Assembly (NCBI RefSeq): GCF_002954245.1
Contig: NZ_PPTG01000029.1
Location: 124,001 to 188,000 of the forward strand
Length of the DNA stretch: 64,000 bases
DNA from: Cryobacterium aureum
GTDB lineage: Bacteria > Actinomycetota > Actinomycetes > Actinomycetales > Microbacteriaceae
Direction of reading: 5' to 3'
Under the pieces are notes generated by a model. That model had not been told where the DNA came from. It did not search any database and worked only from the letters and a program-made list of their open reading frames with translations. The position numbers and the translations under genes were made by a program. Position 1 is the first letter of the stretch. Each line of letters begins with the position of its first letter. This document shows positions 51,957-60,113 of this stretch, one piece after another.

Positions 51957-54115
51957 GCCTGGGCAATCAGAGCGGTATAGGCGCCATCGGCGAGCATAAG
52001 AACGTGGTGGGTTCCACGCTCTACGATTTTTCCCGATTTCAACACAATGATCTCCTCGGCGTCACGAATGGTGCTCAGGCGATGAGCCGAAATGACACAT
52101 GTGCAACCGCGTCGGCGCAGCGCCGCGTCGATGAGGCGCTCAGTCTCCGAGTCCAGCGCGCTGGTCGCCTCGTCAAGTACGAGGATGCTCGGATCGCTCA
52201 CGAGCGCTCTGGCGATTTCGAGACGTTGGCGTTGCCCCCCGCTGAGGTCGCCACCGCCCTCGGCCAGAACGCTGTCGAGACCTCCGGGGCGTGCCATGAC
52301 ATCGTTATACAGCTGGGCGTCTCTGAGCGCCCGGATGAGCACCCGGTCATCGACGGTGTTGTCCCACAGGGTGAGGTTGTCCCGGACGGAACCCGCGAAC
52401 AGAACGATTTCCTGATCGACGAATCCAATGGCGGCTGCGAGCATCCGTCGTGGGTACGCGGGTCGCGGCAAGCCGTCGAACCGTACTTCACCGGACCACG
52501 GCTCCTGACGCCCCGTGATCAGGCGCGCCACGGTGGACTTGCCGCTGCCGGAGCCACCGACCAACGCGACCCGAGCGCCAGGGGGCAGCCGCAGCGAAAA
52601 GTTTTCAATCAGCGGCGGCAGGTGCGGGGCGTAACCGAAAGCAACCTCGTGCAGCTCCAAACCACCCGAGAGCGGCCGAGACTCGGGATCGGCGACGGCA
52701 CTGAACTCGGTCGCCTCAGCGTAGCGTTCCACGTCGGCGAGTCGAGCTACTTCGGCGACCGCGGTCTGGGCGGTACCACCGATGGCGGCGAGTTGGCCGA
52801 TGGGTGAGATAAAACTGGTGACCAAAACCTGGAAGGCCAGCAGGAGGCCGAGCGAGATGCTGCCCTCGATCACCAGACGACTGCCCAAGAGCAAGATGAA
52901 GGCGGTATTGACCAGGGCGAGCATGCCCGGCACGGTGGCCATGATAAGTCCGGGACGGGCAACCGCTTGCTCACCACTGATCAGCTTTGCCAACGAACTC
53001 GCCCAGCGGGAGAAGAAGTCATTCTCCCGACCGGTGGCCTTGATGGTCTCGATCATTTGAATGCCGTTGTAGGTTTCGGTGACGAACCGCCCGCGGTCCA
53101 CCTGCAACTTGGCGTTGGCATCTTTTCGTGAGCGCGCCACAGCACGGATCGCCAGCACATTGAGCAGTGCAACGCCGATAGCGATCAGCGCCAGGTAGAG
53201 ATCCAGGCGCAGCAGCAAAACTGCGTAGAAGGCGGCTGCTAGAGCGCTGACCACCGCCGTGGCCAGGCTGCGGGACAGAAGTTGCGCAACTTTATCGTTG
53301 AGCCCCACGCGGTTGGCGATATCCGCGGCCTGGCGCTGGTCAAAGAAGACCATGGGCAAGCGAAACACGTGGCGCAGAAACGCCGTTGACGTGCTCACCG
53401 CAATGTGCGTTTCGATGCGCAATAGCTGACTGGTCAGAAGCGCGGTAAAACCGGCCGTGAGCAGGGCAACCAGACCCATCAGCAGGAGCAACTGCCATAG
53501 CCAGTGATCCTGCGGGCCAAGCACGCTGTCTACGAAAACCGCGGTGAATCCGGCCGTCGCTGTGCCGGGAATGAGCAGCAGCAGGCTGGCCAGCATGGCC
53601 AGCATGAGCCCGCCACGCACGCCGTGCAACCGCGATCCCAGGCTGCGCAGCTGGTTGGGCTGCTCGCCGCCGCGCGTGAAGTTCGGCCCAGGAGCGAGCT
53701 GTAAGACCAACCCGGTGAAAGAACTGTCGAATTCGGCTGCGGTCACCGTTCGCGGACCCTGCGCCGGATCGTTCAAGTAGATCTCGTTGTTCTTGCTGCC
53801 CTCGAGCACCAGAAAATGGCTGAGGTTCCAGAAGAGGATGCAGGGCTGCTGGAGCGCACGAACCTTGTCGGGGCTGAAACGGTACCCCTTGGCCTCGAGT
53901 CCGTAACCGCGGGCAGCGCGCACGATTCCGCCGGCGCTGGCTCCGTCGCGGGACACCCCGCACTGCACACGGAGTTCCTCGAGGGGGACCCAACGCCCGT
54001 GGTGCGCGAGAATGATGCCCAGCGCGGCAGCTCCGCATTCCGTTGCCTCCATCTGAAGGATGGTGGGAGTGCGCACACGACCCGATTTGGGGGTCGTCGG
54101 GGTGGCCAACGTCAT
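51953..54115 (-). CDS. NHLP bacteriocin export ABC transporter with C39 leader peptidase
   Basis: 720 residues. The N-terminal C39 peptidase domain has all catalytic residues: Gln21 and Cys27 in LQMEATECGAAALGIILAHH, His100 in WNLSHFLVLEG and Asp116 in YLNDPAQGPRTV. Six membrane helices follow (from ~165). The ATPase shows LVGGSGSGKSTVARLITGR, LSGGQRQRLEIARALV and ILVLDEATSALDSE. It cuts double-glycine leaders during export, and the two upstream precursors have GG at the leader end. It starts 3 nt after the HlyD-like gene and overlaps the second ABC gene by 4 nt (ATGA). Confidence 0.94.
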   Translation of the reverse strand: MTLATPTTPKSGRVRTPTILQMEATECGAAALGIILAHHGRWVPLEELRVQCGVSRDGASAGGIVRAARGYGLEAKGYRFSPDKVRALQQPCILFWNLSHFLVLEGSKNNEIYLNDPAQGPRTVTAAEFDSSFTGLVLQLAPGPNFTRGGEQPNQLRSLGSRLHGVRGGLMLAMLASLLLLIPGTATAGFTAVFVDSVLGPQDHWLWQLLLLMGLVALLTAGFTALLTSQLLRIETHIAVSTSTAFLRHVFRLPMVFFDQRQAADIANRVGLNDKVAQLLSRSLATAVVSALAAAFYAVLLLRLDLYLALIAIGVALLNVLAIRAVARSRKDANAKLQVDRGRFVTETYNGIQMIETIKATGRENDFFSRWASSLAKLISGEQAVARPGLIMATVPGMLALVNTAFILLLGSRLVIEGSISLGLLLAFQVLVTSFISPIGQLAAIGGTAQTAVAEVARLADVERYAEATEFSAVADPESRPLSGGLELHEVAFGYAPHLPPLIENFSLRLPPGARVALVGGSGSGKSTVARLITGRQEPWSGEVRFDGLPRPAYPRRMLAAAIGFVDQEIVLFAGSVRDNLTLWDNTVDDRVLIRALRDAQLYNDVMARPGGLDSVLAEGGGDLSGGQRQRLEIARALVSDPSILVLDEATSALDSETERLIDAALRRRGCTCVISAHRLSTIRDAEEIIVLKSGKIVERGTHHVLMLADGAYTALIAQA

Positions 54116-54118
54116 GGG

Positions 54119-54958
54119 CTAACCGCCAAACATGAGGTCAATGGGACGAATGGTTCCCTGATGAATCTCCAAGGTCACGGGTGTGTCCGCAGCCAGCAGG
54201 AATGAAGGGCCCGAGCCGTTCGACCACCGCACGCCCGACGCGTTGCTGGCGTCGGCCTCCAGTCGAATCTGAGCAACGAACGGGTCTGCATCACGGGTGA
54301 ATTGGTCGGCCAGCCCGTCGTTTCGCAGGAGTCGGCCGATATCGGTCTCGGATGATGGCGTTGAATTGACCGAGACCACCTCGCCGCGAATCACGCCGAA
54401 TTGCCGGAGCGCGAGCGGGATGACATCGACCGACATCCCCGGAACGACGCTGCCGACGTCCTCGGCATCGAGGAATGCGTACGCCAGGAGCCCGTCGGAC
54501 GCAACGTCGGAACGTGCCATCGCGAAAACGTCGTCGCCAACGAACACGATATTTCCCGGAGCTATAAATAACTCGGCCACGCGACCAGCGAACGGCGAGA
54601 CGATGGTAAATCGCGCGCCGTCAGCGTCGGAAAGTTCCAGAATCGGATCATTTTCGGCTATTTCATCACCGGGCGTCACGAGAATACTGCGCACCTGACC
54701 CTGGGTGATGCTCTGAATGGTGGCGTCGTTGCCACCGCGCTCGACGATTCCCACCGCCTCAAGCTTCTGCGGTAGCTTTCCGGCGAAGCCGAAGACCAAC
54801 AGCGTGACGGCGATCACACCAAGCGCGCTCAGCACGATCCAGGTGCGCGGCCGGTCTACGCGGAGCGGATCGTCGTTTCCACTGCGCACCGTGCGACGCG
54901 CGAAAACCTCGGCACGGAGTGCGACGGGTGGCTCCGCCTTCGTGTTGGTCATGACCAT
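54119..54958 (-). CDS. NHLP bacteriocin system secretion protein (HlyD-like adaptor)
   Basis: 279 residues. A cytoplasmic N-terminus with Arg-rich RRTVRSGNDDPLRVDRPRTW is followed by one membrane helix (residues ~40-60, VLSALGVIAVTLLVFGFAG). The extracytoplasmic part has barrel-sandwich lipoyl-like halves: IQSITQGQVRSILVTPGDEI and FTIVSPFAGRVAELFIAPGN. It is shorter than HlyD, with no long coiled-coil hairpin, as in NHLP systems of Gram-positive bacteria. The first gene of the export operon, downstream of a hairpin. Confidence 0.88.
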   Translation of the reverse strand: MVMTNTKAEPPVALRAEVFARRTVRSGNDDPLRVDRPRTWIVLSALGVIAVTLLVFGFAGKLPQKLEAVGIVERGGNDATIQSITQGQVRSILVTPGDEIAENDPILELSDADGARFTIVSPFAGRVAELFIAPGNIVFVGDDVFAMARSDVASDGLLAYAFLDAEDVGSVVPGMSVDVIPLALRQFGVIRGEVVSVNSTPSSETDIGRLLRNDGLADQFTRDADPFVAQIRLEADASNASGVRWSNGSGPSFLLAADTPVTLEIHQGTIRPIDLMFGG

Positions 54959-55046
54959 TCCAATCGGAGCAGGCGGATCGTGTTTCTAAAGGTCAACGGG
55001 GCAGAGGCTGCACGCCCGGTTCCAGTGATGGACATAATGCAGGTCA

Positions 55047-55077
55047 TCCCTGACTGCGATGATCGCAATCAGGGATA
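55047..55077 (-). terminator. Hairpin between RiPP genes and export genes
   Basis: ATCCCTGA-C-TGCGA-TGA-TCGCA-A-TCAGGGAT forms a 14-position stem with one internal mismatch and a 3-nt loop. It lies 11 nt after the stop codon of the MaoC-like gene. It may end most transcripts before the export genes so that precursors are made in excess, or stabilise the upstream mRNA end. Confidence 0.6.
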
Positions 55078-55088
55078 ACCGTCACGCT

Positions 55089-55592
55089 TTAGGGTGTGCA
55101 ACCCTGCCCAGGGTGGGTACGCGTTTCATAGCCGCGCCCGATCCATTCCGCCCAGCAGACGGGCTTCTGTGCTCCATCCCTTTCGAAGACCAGCTGAGTC
55201 ACGACGTCAATCGCCGCGGAGACCTCACGGACTTCCATAATTTTCACGCGAGCTCGCACCCGTTCACCAACCATGAGCGGATGCGGCAGCCGCATCCGGT
55301 TCACGCCGTAGTTCAGGAAGGACCCGAAACCCTGAACGTCAAACGTGTCAAAGAACAGCTTGACGGTGAGTCCCAGGGTCATGAAGCCGGGAACGACCGG
55401 TTGGCCGCGGGCACCCGGCTCTTCACAGGCGGTTTCGAACGCATCGATGGCTTCCTGGGTGATCAGGTGCCACGAGTCCAGAACGAATTCCTGTCCCACG
55501 TTTGCTTGAAACCCGGCGCGTCCCCGCACCGCGAACTTCTCAGCCAAAACATGGAGCGTTACTGCGCCAGTCTGCGTGTCAGTCATAATCAT
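55089..55592 (-). CDS. MaoC-like hotdog-fold protein lacking the catalytic loop, in the RiPP cluster
   Basis: 167 residues with the shape of a single MaoC/PaaZ-type acyl dehydratase: VGQEFVLDSWHLITQEAIDA opens it, and FGSFLNYGVNRMRLPHPLMV and KPVCWAEWIGRGYE close it. The catalytic Asp-His segment that usually follows 'FA' (GDHQWIH-like) is missing; residues 55-69 read CEEPGARGQPVVPGF, with no D or H, and the usual AHG is VPG. It is therefore probably not a hydratase. It lies 34 nt downstream of precursor peptide 1, in the same direction. Possible roles are substrate binding or leader recognition. ATG 55586 is an alternative start. Confidence 0.75.
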   Translation of the reverse strand: MIMTDTQTGAVTLHVLAEKFAVRGRAGFQANVGQEFVLDSWHLITQEAIDAFETACEEPGARGQPVVPGFMTLGLTVKLFFDTFDVQGFGSFLNYGVNRMRLPHPLMVGERVRARVKIMEVREVSAAIDVVTQLVFERDGAQKPVCWAEWIGRGYETRTHPGQGCTP

Positions 55593-55626
55593 CAGTTTTT
55601 CAGATACCGGACGGCTGGATCATGTC

Positions 55627-55902
55627 CTAGAAGTTGACCGACCCACCAAAGCCCGGAAGCCCGATGACAATGCTGCCACAGGAGCCGCCGGAGACGTTCG
55701 CGAGCTGTGCGTCGGAAACTTCACCGTCGGAAGTTGCCAGAGCGTTCACGATGACGTCGCGGTCATCCGCGGTCACCGTGAAACCGGCGGCGTTGATGAT
55801 GTCGAGCCGCGCAGCGTCATCGGGCGCACCCGCGATCTCGTCCCGGAAGGCCTGATCGGTCGTGATTCGTGCGGCGCATGCTTCTGCTGATACTTGAGAC
55901 AT
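55627..55902 (-). CDS. Nif11-like leader RiPP precursor peptide 1
   Basis: 91 residues from ATG 55902, with GAGGGG 6 nt upstream. The leader (1-73) shows Nif11-type features: ITTDQAFRDEIAGAPDDAAR near 13-32 and DIINAAGFTVTADDRDVIVN near 34-53, ending at EVSDAQLANVSGG (GG at 72-73). The core (74-91) is SCGSIVIGLPGFGGSVNF: Gly-rich, hydrophobic, one Cys and three Ser. A C39 peptidase that would cut after GG is encoded 1.5 kb downstream. What modification, if any, the core receives is not visible. A longer frame to 56001 exists but lacks a matching ribosome site. Confidence 0.85.
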   Translation of the reverse strand: MSQVSAEACAARITTDQAFRDEIAGAPDDAARLDIINAAGFTVTADDRDVIVNALATSDGEVSDAQLANVSGGSCGSIVIGLPGFGGSVNF

Positions 55903-56082
55903 TTGGTTCCCCTCGTTGAACGTCAAATTTCTATGTTGTGAAGACCGTATCGAAGGCCCAGCGCGCAGAGCAAGGAAGATAACCGGGTGCCCTACCCCCA
56001 TTTCGGGTTCGCCGGAACTAGATTGTCGGTTGACTCAGTGAACGCCAGGCGTCGTTCGCGCCTGTCGAGATTGACGAAAATT

Positions 56083-56400
56083 TCACCGATCGGGTTGGCA
56101 CGCGGCCCGGACAGTGTGTGCACTTGTGCGCCAGGAAGTTAGCATTCCAGTCGACGTTGGGTCAAAGACGCGGCCATCGATGCCGCCGAAAATCCCCGGC
56201 AACTGCGCGTCGGAGACCTCTCCATCCGAGGCCGTGAGCGCATTCACAATGACATCTCGGTCGTCGGTCGTGACATCGAAGCCGGGTCCATTGATGATCT
56301 CGAGCCGCGCGGCATCATCGGGCGTACCGGCAATCTCATCGCGAAATCCCTGGTCGGTCGTCTTACGCGCCGCGCACGCCGTTGCTGATTCTTTCGACAG
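56083..56400 (-). CDS. Nif11-like leader RiPP precursor peptide 2 (CTG at start position)
   Basis: 105 codons in frame between 56400 and the TGA at 56083. The first 73 residues are about 75% identical to the leader of precursor 1: TTDQGFRDEIAGTPDDAAR, then DVTTDDRDVIVNALTASDGE and VSDAQLPGIFGG. The position of precursor 1's ATG holds CTG, with GGGGGG 4 nt upstream. A stop codon lies 5 codons before, and no ATG, GTG or TTG is available. The core (74-105) is quite unlike that of precursor 1, polar and ending in RAACQPDR. It either uses a CTG start or is a decaying paralogue. The last third may be unselected. Confidence 0.6.
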   Translation of the reverse strand: MSKESATACAARKTTDQGFRDEIAGTPDDAARLEIINGPGFDVTTDDRDVIVNALTASDGEVSDAQLPGIFGGIDGRVFDPTSTGMLTSWRTSAHTVRAACQPDR

Positions 56401-56543
56401 TGAACCCCCCGGTCAGGACTCCCGTGCTGCGTTAACTCAACGTAAACATGTCCACGTTGGGCCTGCAAGGAATCGGTCGGATGTCTGGCCCCCACTTCGC
56501 GGGCGTGCAGTCCGTCCGGTTATGGTCATTTGACCCGGTTCGG

Positions 56544-57512
56544 CTATGCGTCCTTCAGGTGCTCGCGGAAGGCCCGCAGGGCGAGGGCGTCGTCTTCCCA
56601 GGCGCCGCCCTCGTGGCCGTTGTAGGGCCAGACCGTGATTTGCTTCGGGCCGGCATAGTTGTTGTAGGCCGCGAACACGGTCGACGGCGGGCAGATAGGG
56701 TCCATCAGTGCCGCCGTCATGGTCACCGGCGCAGTGGCCCGTTTCGCGAAATTGACCCCGTCGAAATAGGAGAGCACGTCGTGCACCCGCGCTACCTTCA
56801 GCCGATTGGTCGCGAGGTACTGTCCGAGCTCACGGTACGGCAGCGCGTCGGTGATGACGGATGCGCGCGGAAAGTCGCAGAGAAACGGAACCCGCGCGAC
56901 GACCGCGGCCAAGTCGGGTACGAGCCCGGCCACGGCGAGGGCGATGGCGCCGCCCTGGCTGGTGCCCGTGACGCCGACCCGGGCTGCGTCGACGAGTGCG
57001 AGGCTGCGAGCCGCAGCAACCGCCCGCACCGCGTCGGTGAACAATCGGCGATAATAGTACGTCTCGCGAGAATCAATGCCGCGGGTCAGAAACCCGGGTA
57101 CCTGCGGGCCGCTCCCGACATCGTCGGCGGTATCGCCCGTGCTGCCGCCATATCCCTGCCCGCGCACGTCCATCTCGAAATGCGCGAAACCGGCGGATGC
57201 CCAGAGCAGGTTCTCGAAAGCCTGCCCGCGGCCCCGACCATAACCGTGAAATTGCACGATGGCCGGCAACGTGCCCGTCGCTCCGGCTGGAACGCGCAAC
57301 CAGGCCTTGACCGGCTGCCCGCCGAACCCGGCGAAGGTCACGTCGAACACATCGAGCGTGCGGAGGCCGGCATCGACCTTCCGGACGGTGAGATTGAGCG
57401 GATGCTGGTGCGCCTCGGCGAGCGTTTCGGCCCAGAACGCGTCGAAGTCGGACGGATCAGCCTGACCGCTGCGATAGGCACGGAGTTCGGCTTCGGGCAG
57501 GTCGGTGTACAT
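56544..57512 (-). CDS. Acetylxylan esterase/cephalosporin-C deacetylase (CE7) family protein
   Basis: 322 residues from ATG 57512. The CE7 pattern is complete: IVQFHGYGRGRGQAFENLLW, FEMDVRGQGYGGSTGDTADD (RGQ), the nucleophile in VGVTGTSQGGAIALAVAGL (GTSQGG), the Asp in ALMDPICPPSTVFAAYNNYA and the His in YNGHEGG. The start DLPEAELRAYRSGQADPSDF is also typical. No signal peptide, as in most cytoplasmic CE7 enzymes. It deacetylates small acetylated sugars. It lies next to, but is not clearly part of, the RiPP cluster. Confidence 0.93.
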   Translation of the reverse strand: MYTDLPEAELRAYRSGQADPSDFDAFWAETLAEAHQHPLNLTVRKVDAGLRTLDVFDVTFAGFGGQPVKAWLRVPAGATGTLPAIVQFHGYGRGRGQAFENLLWASAGFAHFEMDVRGQGYGGSTGDTADDVGSGPQVPGFLTRGIDSRETYYYRRLFTDAVRAVAAARSLALVDAARVGVTGTSQGGAIALAVAGLVPDLAAVVARVPFLCDFPRASVITDALPYRELGQYLATNRLKVARVHDVLSYFDGVNFAKRATAPVTMTAALMDPICPPSTVFAAYNNYAGPKQITVWPYNGHEGGAWEDDALALRAFREHLKDA

Positions 57513-57611
57513 GCCTGCCAGCCTAGAGGCCCCTGAGCGTTGGGCCGGGGCCAACCGTCACGCGCGTCCAGGCGCTTGCTACAGCTGCGAACCCGCAGAT
57601 CAGCACCCAGT

Positions 57612-57707
57612 GTGGCTGATTCAGGAAAACTGCGTCTACACGGACACGGCGCCCGCGGAATCAGACGGCTGAACCGGATCCGCCGATGGATTTCCTGAAT
57701 TAGCCAC
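57612..57707. repeat. 96-bp element with 17-bp inverted ends
   Basis: GTGGCTGATTCAGGAAA (57612-57628) and TTTCCTGAATTAGCCAC (57691-57707) are reverse complements with one mismatch. They enclose 62 bp that includes a CGGATCCG palindrome. It lies in the gap between the CE7 esterase and rocD. No coding sequence is inside. It could be a small MITE-like element or a long hairpin. Confidence 0.55.
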
Positions 57708-57738
57708 GCACAGAAGACTTGATGGAGGTGCCCGAGGC

Positions 57739-59004
57739 CTACTTCGCGGCGGCGAGGTCGGCCAGTACGAGGCGCAGCTGCTCGATGGCCCAGTCCACGT
57801 CGTCGGCGGAGACTACGATCGGCGGCGCGAGGCGGATGGTCGATCCGTGCGTGTCCTTGGCGAGCACGCCGCGGGCCAGGAGCGCCTCGCAGACGACGCG
57901 GCCCGGGGCGAGCGACGGGTCGATATCGATGCCGGCCCAGAGCCCGACGCCGCGCACCTCGACCACGCCATGTCCGATGAGCTCGGCGAGCCCGGCGTGC
58001 AGGCGGGTGCCGAGTTCGGTCGCGCGCTGCTGATATTCGCCGGTAGCCAGCATTTTCACGACGGCGAGGCCGACTGCCGCGGCGAGCGGGTTGCCGCCGA
58101 AGGTCGAGCCGTGCTCGCCCGGGTGCAACACACCGAGGATGTCGGTGTTGCCGACGACGGCCGAGACGGGCACGATGCCGCCGCCCAAGGCCTTGCCGAG
58201 CAGGTACAGGTCGGGCACGACGCCCACGAGGTCGCAGGCGAAGGTCGAACCGGTGCGGCCGAGCCCCGACTGAATCTCGTCGGCGATGAACAAGACGTTG
58301 TGCCGTGTGGTGATCTCGCGCACGGCGGGCAGGTAAGCCGCCGGAGGCACGACGATTCCGGCCTCACCCTGGATGGGCTCGAGCAGCACGGCGACGGTGT
58401 TCTCGTCGATCGCTGCCTCGAGCGCGGCGGCATCGCCGTAGGGCACGGTGCGAAAGCCAGGCGTGAACGGTCCGAAACCGGCGCGGGCAGACTCGTCGTC
58501 GGAGAAGCTGATGATGGTGGTGGTGCGGCCGTGAAAGTTGCCGGCGGCGACGATGATGTTGGCCTGGTCTGGCGCGACGCCCTTGACCCGGTAGCCCCAG
58601 GCACGGGCTACCTTGATGCCGGATTCGACGGCCTCGGCGCCGGTGTTCATCGGCAGCACCATGTCTTTACCGGCCAGTTCGGCGAGCGCGGTCACAAAGG
58701 GACCGAGCTGGTCGTTGTAGAACGCCCGGCTGGTGAGCGTGATCCGGCCGAGCTGCGCGCGGGCGGCATCCAGCAGCACCGGGTTGGAGTGCCCGAAGTT
58801 CACGGCGGAGTAAGCGGCGAGGCAGTCCAGGTAACGGTGACCGGCAACATCCGTTACCCAGGCGCCGTCGCCGGAGGCAACGACAACCTCGAGCGGATGG
58901 TAGTTGTGCGCGGCGTGCGCGCTCTCCTGGGCGATGAGTGCGGCGGCCTCAGGTGAAACGGATGCCGCGGCTACGGCCTGCGCGTCGGTCAGGTTCGTGG
59001 TCAT
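57739..59004 (-). CDS. rocD: Ornithine aminotransferase
   Basis: 421 residues, PLP-dependent class III aminotransferase that turns ornithine into glutamate-5-semialdehyde. YLDCLAAYSAVNFGHSNPVL opens the fold. LPMNTGAEAVESGIKVAR binds PLP phosphate, and NFHGRTTTIISFSDD stacks on the ring. FIADEIQSGLGRTGSTFACD holds the Asp, and LLGKALGGGIVPVSAVVGN the Schiff-base Lys. EHGSTFGGNPLAAAVGLAVV follows. ATG 59004 has AAGGAG upstream. It lies 29 nt after a DDAH-family gene, so the pair would degrade arginine to semialdehyde under the Lrp regulator that diverges from them. Confidence 0.95.
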   Translation of the reverse strand: MTTNLTDAQAVAAASVSPEAAALIAQESAHAAHNYHPLEVVVASGDGAWVTDVAGHRYLDCLAAYSAVNFGHSNPVLLDAARAQLGRITLTSRAFYNDQLGPFVTALAELAGKDMVLPMNTGAEAVESGIKVARAWGYRVKGVAPDQANIIVAAGNFHGRTTTIISFSDDESARAGFGPFTPGFRTVPYGDAAALEAAIDENTVAVLLEPIQGEAGIVVPPAAYLPAVREITTRHNVLFIADEIQSGLGRTGSTFACDLVGVVPDLYLLGKALGGGIVPVSAVVGNTDILGVLHPGEHGSTFGGNPLAAAVGLAVVKMLATGEYQQRATELGTRLHAGLAELIGHGVVEVRGVGLWAGIDIDPSLAPGRVVCEALLARGVLAKDTHGSTIRLAPPIVVSADDVDWAIEQLRLVLADLAAAK

Positions 59005-59033
59005 GTCGTTCTCCTTCAGGTTGATTGGGGCGG

Positions 59034-59888
59034 TTATCGGCGCAGCTCGAGCGTGCAGCACTTGACGCCGCCGCCGCCCAGCAGCAGCTCGGACAGGTCG
59101 ACGCCGATCGGGTTGTAGCTGCGGGCGCGCAGCTGTCGTTCGAAGTCCTTGGCGCGGGCGGCGATGACGACGTTGTAGCCGTCGGAGTAGGAGTTGAGGC
59201 CGAGAATGGCGGCGTCTTCTTCGGTGACGATGATGGCGTCGGGGTAGCGTTCCTGCAGACTGGCCAGACTCGGCGCGTCGAAGGCGCTGGGTAGGTAAGC
59301 GATGTTCGTGTCGTCCAGCACGGCGATGGCGGTGTCGAGGTGGTAGAAACTCGGGTTGATCAGGCGCAGGGTGATGACCGGGCGTCCGGCGATAATCGAG
59401 AGTTCAGCGTGGCTGTTCGAGTCGCTGCGAAAACCGGTGCCGGCCAGGATAACGTCGCCGACCAGCAGAAAGTCGCCCTCGCCCTCGTTGGTCTCGACGG
59501 GCACGCGCACGTCGAAGCCGTTGGCGCCGAACCAGTCCATGTAGGCGGGACCCTCTGGCTGGCGCTCGACGTGGGTGAATTTGGCTCCGTAGGCCTGGTT
59601 ATCGATGACGAAACCGCCGTTGGCCGCGTAGACCATGTCGGGCAGGCCATCTATCGGGTCAATCAGGTGCACATCGAAGCCGAGGCCAATGTAGGCGTCA
59701 TAGAGGGTCTGCCACTGCTTGACGGCGAGGGAGGTGTCGGTGGGCAGGGCCGGATCCATCCACGGGTTGATGCGATAGACCACGGTGAAAAACTGCGGCT
59801 TGCACATGAGCACGGTGCGCTTGGTGGCGATGCGCACGGGGACGGCTGGCTCTTCGGCAAGAACGGGGGCGGCTGAGTTGATCGACAT
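59034..59888 (-). CDS. DDAH/amidinotransferase-superfamily enzyme (dimethylargininase or arginine dihydrolase-like)
   Basis: 284 residues from ATG 59888, with GAAGGAG upstream. The guanidine-modifying fold shows MCKPQFFTVVYRINPWMD at the start, PDMVYAANGGFVIDNQ, a catalytic Glu region in ETNEGEGDFLLVGD, the His in NPSFYHLDTAIAVLDD, and the nucleophile Cys at the end in LLGGGGVKCCTLELRR. The layout enzyme-rocD with a divergent Lrp gene matches the Mycobacterium tuberculosis Rv2323c region. Because the next enzyme needs ornithine, release of ornithine from arginine is attractive; a dimethylargininase making citrulline is the alternative. Confidence 0.85.
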   Translation of the reverse strand: MSINSAAPVLAEEPAVPVRIATKRTVLMCKPQFFTVVYRINPWMDPALPTDTSLAVKQWQTLYDAYIGLGFDVHLIDPIDGLPDMVYAANGGFVIDNQAYGAKFTHVERQPEGPAYMDWFGANGFDVRVPVETNEGEGDFLLVGDVILAGTGFRSDSNSHAELSIIAGRPVITLRLINPSFYHLDTAIAVLDDTNIAYLPSAFDAPSLASLQERYPDAIIVTEEDAAILGLNSYSDGYNVVIAARAKDFERQLRARSYNPIGVDLSELLLGGGGVKCCTLELRR

Positions 59889-60113
59889 GAGACTCCTTCG
59901 GGGATCCGCGGGCCTTCGAGCCGACGGAACTCGGGGTGGATGGCGGACCAGGTCGCTCACGAGAGCCCGGCTCGACCAAACGTGATCGATCCGGGACGCC
60001 GCCCTCAGTCTCACACAGCATGATTCAACATTTCACGCTGATCTGCGCAAGAAATCTTCGAGAATTGCCATAGTGACGCAATTTTGCGCAGCACGGTCGC
60101 CTAGACTCGCCCC

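Noticed and set aside
56114..56533. Plus-strand 139-codon frame at the precursor 2 locus
   Set aside because: Its translation is the antisense of a clear Nif11-like leader; the minus strand carries the real signal.
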